Assembly (NCBI RefSeq): GCF_003265705.1
Contig: NW_020312859.1
Coordinates: 2,779,035 to 2,843,034, forward strand
Source of the DNA: Callorhinus ursinus
Taxonomy: Eukaryota > Chordata > Mammalia > Carnivora > Otariidae
Length of the DNA stretch: 64,000 nucleotides
Direction of reading: 5' to 3'
Positions 1-11,229 of this stretch are shown here, piece by piece (position 1 is the first letter of the stretch; every line of letters begins with the position of its first letter). Made by a program: the position numbers and the translations under genes. Below the pieces are notes generated by a model. That model did not search any database and was not told the DNA's origin. It saw only the letters and a program-made list of their open reading frames with translations.

Positions 1-93
1 GCAAGACAGACTCCATGGCACCTCAGACTCTCCTTGCGCCTCTCCAAAGAAAAAGGAAAGGATTTAAAGATGGCGGCACTCATAGGGGACTGG
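1..93 (-). other. TTPAL: TTPAL 3' UTR, start only
   Basis: Sequence directly downstream of the TTPAL stop codon (TAG at 94-96 on the minus strand). The UTR continues beyond the left edge, and no polyadenylation signal for TTPAL is visible in the window. Confidence 0.85.
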
Positions 94-372
94 CTAATAG
101 CAGGAGTAGAGCTGCGATTTCACGGCCCTCAGAGAATCATCACACTGCACATCTGGGGTCAGCCCCTCAGGAGGCGGGGCCTGGCCCAGGATGCTGTCGC
201 AGACAGGGACAGGTTGGCAGAACTCTCTCACGAAGTCCTCCTCCGAGGCCAGCAGCACTGCATTCCAGGCGGTGATGTCCAGCTCTCCAGCCGTGCCCCC
301 ATACTCCTTGGGGAGAATGCTTCTGGGAAGGCTTGTGTGCAGAGAGTTCAGGTTGGACCCGTGGAGGAAGAA
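94..372 (-). CDS. TTPAL: TTPAL exon 5 (last coding exon)
   Basis: Encodes residues 251-342, from FFLHGSNLNSLHTSL to the C-terminal KSQLYSCY and stop TAG. The acceptor AG is at 373-374 after a CCCCTTT tract; the exon starts in phase 0. It holds the end of the CRAL-TRIO fold (LPKEYGGTAGEL) and an acidic, variable C-terminal tail. The EDFVREFCQP segment matches the human tail closely. Confidence 0.95.
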   Translation of the reverse strand, partial: FFLHGSNLNSLHTSLPRSILPKEYGGTAGELDITAWNAVLLASEEDFVREFCQPVPVCDSILGQAPPPEGLTPDVQCDDSLRAVKSQLYSCY

Positions 373-3300
373 CTAAAGGGGAAACAGAAACACATGTGCC
401 CTCAGGTTAATCAGTATCAGTCACCCGCAGGCCAGGTAGGGGCTCAACCATCTGTTGAATGAATAAAGGAACAGCTGATGGCAACTGGACCCTTCCAGTT
501 CCTCGAAAAGCTTGAGGATCCTTAATTCCCTTCCTATACCCCATGCTCTGTTGGCTGCTCCTTCAAAAGACATCCAGGATCCAACCACTCTGCGGCCCAC
601 CTCATGGAACCCTGCCACCCCCACTTCTCCCCTGGGTTCCCACGACAGCCTCAGCCTGGTCTCCCTACTCGCAGCCTGTTCTGCAGTCTCAACTCTTCTC
701 GGCGCCAGTCAGATCATGCCACTCCTTGCCGCGTGGCCTGCCGATGCTCCCACCTCACGCACGCCAGAGGCCGGGGTGCTCCCACCTCACTCGCCCCAGG
801 GGCGGAGGTCGGCACGCTGGCCCCCGCGGCTCCTCCGCCGCCCCTCCCCTCTGCTGCTGCTCCTGCCCAATGGGCTCCCACCTGGGGGCGGTGCCGCTGC
901 TGGTTCTCCTGGCTCTCCGAGATCTGTAAGCGCTCTCCCTCACCTCTGCCAAGCCGGCTCAAAGGCCAGCTTCTCAGCGACGCCATCCCTAACCCCCCTA
1001 CTGGATGCTACAACCCCTTGCCCCTGTCCTGTACTGGCCCCTTTCTCTGCTTATTTTTTCTCCACAGCACTTATCACATCTTAATACTAGATAATATACA
1101 TCCACTGTCTGTATCTCTAGCATGTAAGCTCCCCGGGGGGTTGGGGGGGGGCGGCGGCAGAGGTTTCGGTCTATGTTGTTCTAGAACATACTTGTGCACA
1201 GTAGTTGATCGCCAGATATTTTTTTTTTTAAGATTTTATTTATTTGAGAGAGAGAGAGAATGAGAGATAGCACGAGAGGGAAGAGGGTCAGAGGGAGAAG
1301 CAGACTCCCTGCTGAGCAGGGAGCCCGACATGGGACTCGATCCCGGGACTCCAGGGTCATGACCTGAGCCGAAGGCAGTCGCTTAACCAACTGAGCCACC
1401 CAGGTGCCCCGATCGACAGATATTTTTGAAAGAATGAATGAACATATGAAGGACGAAATGAACAAGATTATGGACCACAAATAAGGTCATTTCATAGATA
1501 AAAAAGGCCCATTCCAAAGACTGCTTTGGCTTTAAAAGCAGGTTCCAAACAGGATCTCCAGGTACTAAGAGGGGTTCAAACCCAGGCAGGGATGCCACTA
1601 AATTAGCAGTTCTCCAACCTGACTGTGCATCAGAATCACATAAGATTTTAAAAGCACAAACTCTTTGGCTCCACCCCTGAACGTTCAGAGTTAAAATCTT
1701 CAGGGAGGGGCGCCTGGGTGGCTCAGTCGTTAAGTGTCTGCCTTCAGCTCAGGTCATGATCCCAGGGTCCTGGGATCGAGCCCTGCATCGGGTTCCCTGC
1801 TCCGTGGGAAGCCTGCTTCTCCCTCTCCCACTCCCCCTGCTTGTGTTCCCTCTCTCGCTGTCTCTGTCAAATAAATAAAATCTTAAAACAAAAACAAAAA
1901 CAAAAACAAAACAGCTTCAGTAGAGTGGAGGTATAGATTCTTTAAAAAAAAAAAATCTTCAGGGAAAGGGCCTGGGAATCTGGATTTTATTTTATTTTAG
2001 TAAAGATTTTCAGTAATCTCGATACCCAACATGGGGCTCGGACTTACAACCCTGAGATCAAGAGTAGCACATTCCACCAACTGAGCCAGCCAGGTGCCCC
2101 CATCTGTATTTTAAATTCCTTGCCTTGCAACTTTGAGATTCTCTCTCTGTTTCCTCTTTGAAAAAGTACAAAATTCAAGACCCAGTCTTTGGAGGGACCA
2201 CACTGTTCCTAGGCCTAGGGAAGAAGGAGAAAAATACCACTCATCACATGCAATCACAGTACTAGCAAAGGTTGAGAAGTGGCTCTTCTGGGTCAGAGAG
2301 GAAGACCATCTTTCAAAATGCCATCTCTACTTTCTTAAACAACAGATAAGCTAAAACTCACTAATCTCATAAACCATGAATTATTCCACAAACTTGATAC
2401 AGCAAGACAACAAATCAGGTAAATAGAAGGGCTTAAAATAGCATTTTTAAACCCCAAGGAGCTGTAGTAAGAAATCACCATAACTTTTTAACTACCTGCC
2501 CAATACTACCCTTCTCCCTGTCCTCTCACACATGAAATACAATGTTGGTTCACCGTGCCCAGGCCAGGATATTGAAGAGTCTAAATGACTACATAGCATT
2601 TTAACTCTTTTGAGAGCTACCTCCTCTGCTCTCTCCTGTCAAATATTATATCCTATTCATTTTGTCTTTTCACAGAAAGGATTGTTCACTTATTTTATCT
2701 GTAACTCTGTGCTTTCCAAATTAATCATCCCAGGACAAAAATAATAAACTAAGAGAAGTTTATTGATGTCACAAATAAGGGAGCAAAAAAAAAAAAAAAA
2801 AGTCAATAGAATCATCACTTACTCTGTTTGCTATTTTCTCCTTCAGAAATGGTTTTATGATGGCAAAAATGCCCTTAAATATTCGAGGTTCATTCACTAC
2901 ATGCACTGCTTTTATCCGAATGGGAAAGCCATCCTGCAGGGGAGGGGAAGGAGAGGTTAGAACATGTGGGGCACCCACAGACTGTCCACAGCTGCCTTCC
3001 TCCTTTAAATCTTCTTGAGGGCCCCCAATCAGTTTGGCCTGACTCTCATGGCCTCCTCAAAGCCAGCCCACGTGGGGGCTAACTAGGAAGACAAGCCTGA
3101 GAGAGAGAGAGTGTCTTTCTTGGGGCCTAAACTTAGGCCAACAAGTGGAGAGCTGCTCCTCTTGTGGCAAAACAAAACAAAACAAAACAAGACAAAAAAA
3201 CAAAAATGAGAGCCTATGTGGATGGATCTAGCAACATCAATCCTTCAGGATCGGTGTTGCCAAAGGGTATTTCTCAGAACGGTACTAGGTGTGATGCAAA

Positions 3301-6300
3301 AAAGGTTCCAAGGTAGGTAAAGAAGTTTGAGAATAGCACGCTATGTAGTCACATGGGTTTCCTTCACTGCAGGACTGTCGTCTGCAAATGTTCACAGTCA
3401 CATTCTCAAGAAAGGGACATGCTATACCACATTTCCCAGACTTATTTAACCCTGGAACTTTCTCCCCCCGATCATCTTAGAAGACTAGAAAACACTGATC
3501 CAAACTCCTTATCCTGGTATTTGAATCTACGCAGTATTTAGCAGGGGCATCGAAAGAAGAGTGGAAGCTAAGGGAAGCCAGAGTATTGGCTCCACATTTC
3601 TGATAATGACCAAATGTGATGCTGATGTTTAAATGATCAGCCTGGCACCCAGTTGGGGGCTCACAGGCATTGTGGGATTCACAGAGGAAACCGCTGTATT
3701 TCTGGTGCCCCACAGCTCACGAGAGACAGCACCCATGGGCTGGCCAGAGGGAATGAAGAGCCAAAATGGTTAGAGCCATAAGACTCAGGCCAGGCTACCC
3801 CTGCAAGGGCTGTGTCCCCATCCATCAAAAAGGAAAAATAATTTGTGCTCACTTCAGCAGCACATGTACTAAAAAGAAAACTTAATTTTTGCCTTGTTTA
3901 TCTCAGAGGAGTCCTTGTAGGACTGAATGAGTTATAATGACTGTAAAAGCACTTTGCAAACTATTGAACATTGTGCACATATGGGAGGAATGTTCTGGTT
4001 CCCCGCACTTTTTTTTTTTTTTTTTTGGTGGGCAGCAAAGCAAGGTTTATTGAGCAATAGCGAAATGATAGTACAAAGCTCCCGAAGAGGGAGGAGACCT
4101 GAGAGGGTTGCCCCTCACCTGTGTTCTAAAACACAGAACACGGGGGTGCCTGGGTGGCTGAGTCAGCTGAGCATCCACCGACTCTGGATGTCAGCTCAGG
4201 TCATGATCTCAGGATCATGAGATCAAGCCCCGCCTCGGGGCTCTGCACCGGGGATGGACTCTCCCTGAGATTCTCTCCCTCTGCCCCACCCCCATGCACA
4301 CGCGTGCGCAAGCGCACTCTAAAAAACAAAAAAACAAAACAAAAAAACACATAACACATGAGATGTGAAACAATAGGCTCCCCGTCCCCAGGTCCCAGAG
4401 GACAGGACAGGATCTAGCATATTAGCCAGAAACACAAATTCTCAGTTTCATTTGTTAGAATTGCTCCTCTGTCTTCTGGAGAAAGAAAAAAAAAAAGAAG
4501 AAGAAAAGAAAAAACATGCAGAAAGCATTTTCCTGTCTGTTGGGCTCTTGCCCTAAAGCTGATCTTGCCCAGACTGAAGGGATCTCAGAAACTACGGGAG
4601 AACCTGACGAGAATAAGTGGTAAATAGGACATTTACATTTCTTCCCATAATGCTTTTGTATCTGTCGGATCGTAGAAGTGGGGTTTGTGTATCACGTGGG
4701 ACTGGCGGTGAACAGACAAGTCCCCCCGGGGAAAGCCCAAACTGCCACGGAACAGGCACACGACAAACAGGGGCCATACCTGAAGGATGCCAATCACCTT
4801 TTTGGCTATAAAAGGGCCAAAGTGAGATGCTTTTGATAAGCTCACTCCTTTGTAGTCTGCAAGAATTACAATTCCATTCACCTGGGTTTCTTCAGACTGA
4901 ATGAGTTTTTCTAACGTCAAGTATATGGCTCGGATGTTTTCGGTAATTGGATAGTTGCTCGGTATCCATCTGTCTGAGGTCATAAGAAATGGACAGAATG
5001 TTACAGAGGTGAATACAAACAAGTCTTCACAGGCTACGATTTATCTCCTTGCTAGAACTCTCGTTTAAAAATGGAAAAACAGATACTCTACTGGCATGAC
5101 TCTATTTAGGTTAGGAAATGGGACACCTTAGCAGCAGCTGATGTTATTGCCAAAGGGAGCAAGCAGCACTTTCTGAAAAGGAAATGCAACTGAGTGCTGA
5201 AGTTAAAAGCCTGAGCTCTGAAGTCAGACACACGGGGAGGGGGAGGTTGGAATCTTAATAGCTGTGTGAGTTACCTCCTCATTCTGAGCCCTCACCTCCT
5301 CAGAAGTAAAATGGGATCGTAATACTACCCTTAATGGACATCTGTGCCGTCTGCCGAACAGATAATGTGCCCAGATTTTCATACCAATGCCCTGAGCCAC
5401 CTCTTCCCACGCTAACCTTGCGGTTTGGGTACCACTGACCTGCCTCCTGGCTGCAGGGGTGGGCGTGGCCAATGCGGGTCTTACATCCTCCTGGCCACAG
5501 TGTGTGACCCAAGCCTGATCAAACAGAGCCAAGGGGACTCAATTCTGCGACCACGGCCCTTTGGAAAGAAAAGATCCCTCTTCCCTCTTATAGTGGTGAG
5601 GCTAGGAGCCTGAGACTCAGGGGCCCCCAGGAGGCAAGGGCTGGCCTGAGAATGAAGCATGTGCCAAGGAAGACAGAGATGGAGACAGTTTTCCAGTGCT
5701 GGGCTTTGTGCCACATCCCCTTTCTGGGCCAGATGCTCCCTTAGTATTCCCCATATATTTAAGGAATCCTTCCTTTCTCTGGGAAGAAGATGGAAATGAC
5801 ACTTTTGACTGTAAACCGCTATTGTCAAGAAAATCCCACCAACACCTGAGGGTCCTTTTCTTAGGAAGATAAAACTCCACATGATTGCCACCACCAAGGG
5901 GATATGTAACGTGCAAAATTCCTGTGAACAAAATCTCGTCCAAAAGCTGTGCCAGCTTGCTGTTGAATGTTCCTGCCAACTAAACCTGCTTCTACATAAC
6001 TGGATGTCATCCTTTTCAATAACATATGTCCCCAGAGAGGAAAAGCTAATATCCAGTTGAGAACAAAACCTTCTCAGTATGCCTCCTCCTAAAGAGTTGC
6101 GTTGGTGGGGAGGGGTCTAGCTCTGCTCCAGACTTATGGGGGAAAAGTCATCTCACAAGCAAAGGGTTGAAATCGTGCAACCAAAGGGCTGAAACCACAC
6201 AAGCAAAGAGGTGAACTCAGTGTGCTAATCTGTTTTGTAATATCCTTATGAGTTGAGTACAGAGGAGTAGCAGAAAAAAACCTGCTGACTGGTTCCTAGG

Positions 6301-7892
6301 TCTCCTGGTGCTCTAAAATCTCCACTGCGTTGCTTATTTTAAATAAACAACCCTAATTTTGGAAAGGGCCTAAAACAGCAGGTAAAGCAGTTAACACTGT
6401 GCCTGGTACACAGTAGAGGCTCAAGAGGATGGTTCAGTCCCCAAAAAGGGTTTGGTAAATGACCAAAGTGATGGCGATGTGGCCTTAAAGGCAGAGGAAA
6501 CGTACAGGGAGGTCACCACTCCCCATTAGGCGTCCCTTCAAGAGGACTAGGTACAAGTGAGAAGAGGGCTGCCGGCAGGCATGTTCTCCTGCTCCTGGCT
6601 TGGTTGGGAGAACACTGCAATTTTAGTTTCATATTTTGTCTCTGCTCTGGTCTGACGGAGAACGTTAAGGCCGTGGGGGTGGGAACCCATGGGTAACGCT
6701 CCTTCACTCCTCAGTTGATGGCGCATTTGGCGCCCCCAATTAAAGCTACTGCCAGGGAAATGTACGATGTGCTGATTACCATCAGTAAGTGCTGAGACTG
6801 AAAAGTGAATCAATGGCTTAACCCAGTAGAGGAAAGGAGGGAGAGGAGAGGCACGCGGCGGACGGACACCCTTCCAATCGTCTGCCCAGCCCCCATCGAT
6901 GGCTGCCTCACCGACTCACAAAGGAGGGACGGGGATAGGCCTGCTCGTACCCTATGACCAGGGCAGATTCTCAACGCTAGAACTCGGGAATTTGCACGGA
7001 GGAACTCGACTGGGTGGCCCAGGAAGCCTGGGCACTAAGGGGTAGGAGATCTCTCCAGGGCCACAGAGGCAGCAAAAGCCGGTCTACAGGAAGAAGAGTG
7101 AAGAAGATAGGACAGCACAGCACAAATGTGTGGCCCAGAGAAATACACAGACTGATAGAGGCGGGGACGGAGGAATGGACTGGACTCTGGCTCTGCGGCC
7201 CAGGGCCCCAGGAAAGCGGCTACACTTTCAGCTGCCTGGTTCTGCGGGATGCTCCTGTGTCATTAGACTAACTCCTCCCCTTTTTCCTAAGCAGGGTTGA
7301 GTAGCTTTTTGTCATTTGTCATCCAAAGAGCTTTGACTAAACCGGGGAGAAGGCAAAGAGGAAAAGGTGAGGGAGAGAGGGTACGGGGCACACGCATCCC
7401 ACACAGAGCAGGGCACGCAGGCATCGGCCGACCGTCTCAGGCAATACCTGGGCGCATGCAGAGGATATGGCAGCCCCGGGGGTCGGTGTGGGGCAGCACG
7501 GTGAGGAATCCAGAAGCGAGGACATCCTTTAAGGCCGAGGGCTTCAGGTTGTTGAAGACCTCGGGCCAGCTTCTCCTGCAGCTGTGGTAGTTGACCAGGA
7601 GCTGCAGGGCCCGGTCGTAATCGAACTTGCGGGCTCGGAGGAAGCGTAGCAGGAAGGCGTCGTCCAGGGAGGTGCTCAGGTTCGGGCACTCCTTCCGCAC
7701 CATGTCACGGAGGGCCTGCACGTCTCGAAGTCTCCATTCTGGCTTCTCCTGCAGCTCCTCCCTGGCTTTGGTGACCAGGTCTTCCGTCAGCGAGCACACG
7801 TAGCCAGGAGGCTCGGCCGGTGGCGGCAGCTCATTTTCCGAGAGCGAGGCCACAGAGGGGCTGGTTCGCAGAGAGTCACTTTCTTCTGACAT
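94..7892 (-). CDS. TTPAL: TTPAL, alpha-tocopherol transfer protein-like (complete CDS, 4 coding exons)
   Basis: CRAL-TRIO (SEC14-like) cytosolic lipid-binding protein related to the vitamin E carrier TTPA; its physiological ligand is not well defined. CDS = complement(join(94..372, 2823..2933, 4780..4973, 7448..7892)), 1029 nt, 342 residues plus TAG, equal to the human length. Residues 1-148 (exon 2) hold the acidic N-terminus (MSEESDSL) and the helical CRAL-TRIO-N domain (about 50-115, including FLRARKFDYDRAL). Residues 149-342 hold the SEC14-type lipid pocket, including GIVILADYKG and VHVVNEPRIF. All junctions are GT-AG, with phases 1, 0, 0. The ATG at 7890-7892 was chosen because it starts the known MSEES N-terminus; a longer open frame upstream is intronic and crosses the acceptor at 7908-7909. 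No frameshift or internal stop was seen, so the gene looks intact. It lies downstream of HNF4A on the same strand, as in human. Confidence 0.96.
530..1130 (+). repeat. L2-like LINE fragment
   Basis: Diverged L2 3'-type sequence, clearest at 1035-1130 (CTCCACAGCACTTATCAC and CATGTAAGCTCC). The middle (740-920) is unusually CpG-rich and carries a short duplicated GCTCCCACCTCAC block. Confidence 0.4.
1221..1410 (-). mobile_element. SINEC (tRNA-derived carnivore SINE)
   Basis: Complete minus-strand copy: poly-T, GA-rich tail, then the tRNA-like head ending GAGCCACCCAGGTGCCCC. Flanked by target-site duplications GATCGCCAGATAT (1207-1219) and GATCGACAGATAT (1411-1423). Confidence 0.93.
1707..1951 (+). 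mobile_element. SINEC with double A-tail
   Basis: Full-length plus-strand SINEC flanked by perfect AAAATCTTCAGGGA duplications (1693-1706 and 1952-1965). After a first (AAAAC)n tail there are about 35 nt of non-SINE sequence and a second poly-A before the duplication, as in a 3' transduction. Confidence 0.9.
1988..2100 (-). mobile_element. Older SINEC copy, minus strand
   Basis: Short, diverged carnivore SINE with the subfamily signature AGTAATCTCGATACCCAAC and head CTGAGCCAGCCAGGTGCCCC. Confidence 0.8.
2823..2933 (-). CDS. TTPAL: TTPAL exon 4
   Basis: 111 nt, residues 214-250 (DGFPIRIKAVHVVNEPR to KEKIANR), phase 0 at both ends. The acceptor CCTGCAG is at 2934-2940. The donor AGA|GTAAGT has its GT at 2821-2822. 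It encodes the core beta strand and helix of the CRAL-TRIO lipid pocket. Confidence 0.96.
3845..3874 (+). pseudogene. U6 snRNA 5' fragment
   Basis: About 30 nt match the very 5' end of U6 snRNA, starting exactly at GTGCTC and running through the GCAGCACAT and TACTAAAA blocks with about three mismatches. Homology then stops. No U6 promoter (PSE or TATA spacing) is visible, and the U6 body is absent. This is a truncated retro-derived fragment, not a functional RNA gene. Confidence 0.7.
4143..4345 (+). mobile_element. SINEC
   Basis: Plus-strand copy with head GGGTGCCTGGGTGGCTGAGT, a diverged body and a tail of A-rich repeats. Likely duplications AACACAGAACAC and AACACATAACAC flank it. Confidence 0.88.
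4780..4973 (-). CDS. TTPAL: TTPAL exon 3
   Basis: 194 nt encoding residues 149-213 (DRWIPSNYPITENIRA to AKKVIGILQ). The first Asp codon is split with exon 2 (G|AC). The acceptor AG is at 4974-4975; the donor GT at 4778-4779 (CAG|GTATGG). It starts the CRAL-TRIO lipid-binding domain, with GIVILADYKG forming a central beta strand. Confidence 0.96.
4974..7447 (-). other. TTPAL: TTPAL intron 2
   Basis: About 2.5 kb, free of recognisable SINEC or L1 copies and mostly unique sequence. No further exon or RNA gene is supported. Confidence 0.75.
7448..7892 (-). CDS. TTPAL: TTPAL exon 2 (first coding exon)
   Basis: 445 nt of coding sequence, residues 1-148, with the start ATG at 7890-7892. The exon extends as 5' UTR to 7907, where a TTTTGGCAG acceptor ends. 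The donor is CCAG|GTATTG, with GT at 7446-7447. It encodes a Ser/Glu/Pro-rich N-terminus and the CRAL-TRIO-N three-helix region (ARKFDYDRALQLLVNYH). Confidence 0.96.
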
Positions 7893-8189
7893 TAGCTCCC
7901 AGGATCCCTGCCAAAACATGAACCCCAAGCCCAGTGAATGAAGCCCAGCGCCGCTCATTTCAGGGCAGCACCATGTGGCGGGGGGTGCTTCTGTCAGCTT
8001 GGGGGTTCTTAGCTGGAATGAAGTGGCTCAGAACCCTGTGCCCAGGCCCCACCCCAGACTGAAAAGAGGATCCCCACCGAGGCCCCCGGACAGCCGCAGC
8101 ACAACACACACAGTCCTCATCCAACACCATGGCCTTGCTTACAGATGTACGAATACTTGTTCGACCTACTCGTAATTCGAGAAATGTGA

Positions 8190-8760
8190 ACTAGAACAAC
8201 TCTGAAAGTCAGGTTGGCAAAAATACAAAATGGGCGTGGAGATGCTTGCTGTGGGTCAGAGAATAAATTGGCCTAGCCTCTTCAGGGGGCAGTTTGGCAA
8301 TATCTACCAAAATTTAAAACCACACACCCTTCGGCTCAGCATCCTGCTTCGAGGACACATACTTGTGTGTGCAAAATATACACACAAGGATGATCACTTC
8401 AAGTATTGATTATGATGGGAAAAGATAGGAAAGACTTTAACTGCATACCAGTTGGAGACGAGTTAAATAATATGATCCTAAGAATGGGATACTATTCACT
8501 CATGAAAAGGAATTAGGCAGGCTTCTATGAACTGACACACTAAGGAAAAGAAAGCAAGTTGCAGAACAGTGTGCATAAAATAATCTCATATATTTAAAAA
8601 TATATACCTATATACTGAGTGCACCTAAAATTTCTGTAAGGAAATAAACTGTTACCAGTGGTTCCCTCTAGGGAAGAGTACTGGACAATAGGACATTTAA
8701 GGAAGAAGAGAGACTTTTTACTGTGCTGTTTGACTTTTTCACCGTATACACACATGACTT
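8190..8760 (+). repeat. L1M-type LINE 3' fragment
   Basis: Ancient L1 3' end features: GGGCAGTTTGGCAATATCTAC, ATGAAAAGGAATTAGG and TTTTTCACCGTATACACA. No coding capacity remains. Confidence 0.6.
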
Positions 8761-9529
8761 ATCATGATGGCTGTGAAACCGGGCTGATTGGCTCTCCCTC
8801 GGGGATGGAGCATAACTGATGCATGGCCCCAGCTGCTATCCCTCTGGATCCTCCATCCAGTGGATGCCACACTTTCCAGACTGTCCCCAGCCAATGACTG
8901 AGTGAAATGCAGGCCTCCTCTAACAGGCAACTTTGCCTTGAGGTTCAGCCCGAACCTTCCGGGGAACTACCCTGCAGTCCACGACTCCCTGTCCAAACCT
9001 CCTTCCCGGGGGGCTGGACTCCTCTATCATTGTCTAAAGGCTCGCCCTGACTTCTGCAGCTCCCCTCCCTTTCCTGCTTCACAGGTGCTGCCTCCAATTA
9101 ATTTCTTGCATGCCTAATCTCATCCTGGTGTCAAATTCTTGAAAGATCCGAACACACTTATTGAGTAAAAGACAAAAACAAAACAGCTGCTTTAGATATC
9201 CCAGGAATAAGGTAGCAGCAGCTGTCCAGTTCCAAAGCCCAAGCTCTTGGCTACAGACTACCACTGGTCCCTGACTCCGAGCTCAAGGAGAGCAGGGACC
9301 ACCTCAGGGGTTTCTGCACATAGCCGGTGCCCAGGTCACTCCCCCTAAATCTTAGGTCAGCCCACTGCGTTCCTTGCATTCTAACCTCCAGCCCCACCCA
9401 GCTGCTTTCACTTCCTCCCAAAGCTGTGTTTTCTTGTCTTGTTCACATCCTGCTTCCTCTGGCTAGCTTGTTCTTCCTCCAGTTCTTCACCTGATCAATA
9501 CTGATTCATCCTGAAGTCCCAATTAGATG

Positions 9530-10400
9530 CCACTTCGTGCATTCAACAAATATCTAGTACTTTACTATGTACCAGGCCCTCTTCCGGGCACTGAAGGTAC
9601 ATCAGTGAACAACTACAAAAAATAGTGCCTTTGTTGAACTTAGATTCTAGTGGGAGAGGCAGACTATAAGCAAGATAAACTGTATAATAATCAGCCAGAT
9701 GAAAGCGCTATGGGGATGGGGCGCCTGGGTGGCTCAGTCGTTAAGCGTCTGCCTTTGGCTCAGGTCATGATCCCAGGGTCCTGGGATCGAGCCCCACATT
9801 GGGCTCCCTGCTCGGCCGGGAGCCTGCTTCTCCCTCTCCCATTCCCCCTGCTTGTGTTCCCTCTGTGTCTCTCTCTGTCAAATAAATAAATAAAATCTTT
9901 AAAAAAAAAAGTGCTATGGGGAGAAATAACGCAGGGAAAAGGGTTGAATGTACTTGGGAGTAGGGACTGCAATTTTAAATACGATGGTCAGGGATGATTT
10001 GTTCACGCAAATGACATTTGAGGAAAGATGAAGGAGATGAGGGAGCAAGCTCTGCAGACATCTGGGAGAACAAGGGCAAAGCCAGAGGCAGAAACACACC
10101 TGGCTTTTTCAAAGAACAGCGAGGAGGCCGGTATGGCTAGAGCCAAATGAACAAAATGGAGAATATTAGCAGATGAACCTATAGAGGTACCAGGGGCCCC
10201 ACTGGTACAGGGCTTTGAGGGCCAGTAAGAACGCTGACTTTTACCGAGTTTGGTGGGACCCATCTGAGTAGAGTGACACGATCCGATTTCTATTTTAAAG
10301 GACTGCTCGACTGTCTAGCAAATGGATTGTAAGGGGGTAAGGACAGAAGTAAAGAGACCATTCAGAGGCTACTGCAGTAACCCAGGTAAGAGATGATGGT
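9530..10400 (+). repeat. Ancient interspersed repeat, family not assigned
   Basis: Begins CATTCAACAAATATCTAGTACTTTACTATGTACCAGGC and runs through GACATTTGAGGAAAGATGAAGG, AACAGCGAGGAGGCC and TGCAGTAACCCAGGTAAGAGATGATGG. Related copies lie at 28740-29345 and 36470-37135. Interrupted by the SINEC at 9717-9910. I do not assign a family name. Confidence 0.6.
9717..9910 (+). mobile_element. SINEC
   Basis: Full-length, low-divergence copy ending (AAATA)n and poly-A, with duplications AAGCGCTATGGGGA on the left and AGTGCTATGGGGA on the right. Confidence 0.94.
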
Positions 10401-11229
10401 GCCTGAGGCAGGAAGCCTTCTCCAACCTCCAGACCAGGGTAGGAGCCTCCCTACCAGGAGCTCTTTGGCATAGCACTCTCCCTCTGTTGTAATTGTCCGT
10501 AGGCAATTTGCGAGCAACATCCCTATCTGTCTTGTTCATCACCTTAAACCCATCACCTAACAAAAGTGTCAGACGCATAGTCTGCACTCCATAAATATTT
10601 GCTGAATGAGTTGAATCCGCTCGGCGGAGGAATGCTAAGTGAGGAATTAAACAACAATCACGTTCACAGGACCCACCCTGGGCTGTTTCCATGGGAGTCA
10701 CCAACAGATGCCTGTAATCCCAATCCAGTGCTTACCTGGGAGACAGACTGTAGTGTCCATAGGCTATAGGCCTAGCCTGGCACATGACGGTGCTCTGTAA
10801 ATATTAGCGGACGATAGGAGGTTAAGTGATGTGCCGGAGGGTACACACCTAGTCGAGGATGTGTCTAGCCCCACACTGGGCCCTACCCTCCACCTGGAGC
10901 TTCCTGTTTAATCTCCAGGGCCTCGGTAGTGTCAGGCTCAGAGCAGGACTCGGTCTCGAGAATGAAATGATGGATGGGCGTATGGATGGGTGCAAATACC
11001 GTTTGTTACCGTGGAGCCTGGACTCTTCCTCACCTGCAGCCCATCATGTTGTGACATCACTTTCCTCCCCACCCCACCAAGAGGCCAGGAAGCCATCGCT
11101 CCTGGAGCCCCAGAGACCCCACGTCCCGTCGACAACCTTCTGAGGGCCCCCACTTCCGGCTGTCACCCCTTCCCCAGGTGTCCCCATTTCCTGGGGTCTC
11201 TCTCCTTGAGTCCCTTAACTTCCGGTTAT

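Larger units (their letters stand above)
1597..2125 (+). mobile_element. MER5A-like hAT DNA transposon, split by two SINEs
   Basis: Non-autonomous hAT-Charlie type sequence: TTCTCCAACCTGACTGTGCATCAGAATCAC, continuing after each interruption as GGGCCTGGGAATCTG and CATCTGTATTTTAAA. One plus SINEC (1707-1951) and one older minus SINEC (about 1988-2100) lie inside it. Confidence 0.65.
373..2822 (-). other. TTPAL: TTPAL intron 4
   Basis: Repeat-rich intron between exons 4 and 5. It holds an L2-like stretch (about 530-1130), a minus SINEC (1221-1410), and a MER5A-like DNA transposon (1597-2125) broken by two SINEs. No additional exon was seen. Confidence 0.85.
2934..4779 (-). other. TTPAL: TTPAL intron 3
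   Basis: Intron with a 5' U6 snRNA fragment (3845-3874), a plus-strand SINEC (about 4143-4345) and A-rich tracts. The rest is unremarkable unique sequence. Confidence 0.8.

Noticed and set aside
66..78. YY1-like AAGATGGCGGC in the TTPAL 3' UTR
   Set aside because: A single motif with no promoter-like context; expected by chance.
7893..7958. Longer TTPAL open frame starting MSGAGLHSLG upstream of MSEES
   Set aside because: It crosses the splice acceptor at 7908-7909, so the upstream codons are intronic; the family N-terminus begins at MSEESDSL.
9717..9910. tRNA-like A and B boxes in SINEC heads
   Set aside because: They belong to tRNA-derived SINEs with poly-A tails and target duplications; no complete tRNA cloverleaf was found anywhere in the window.
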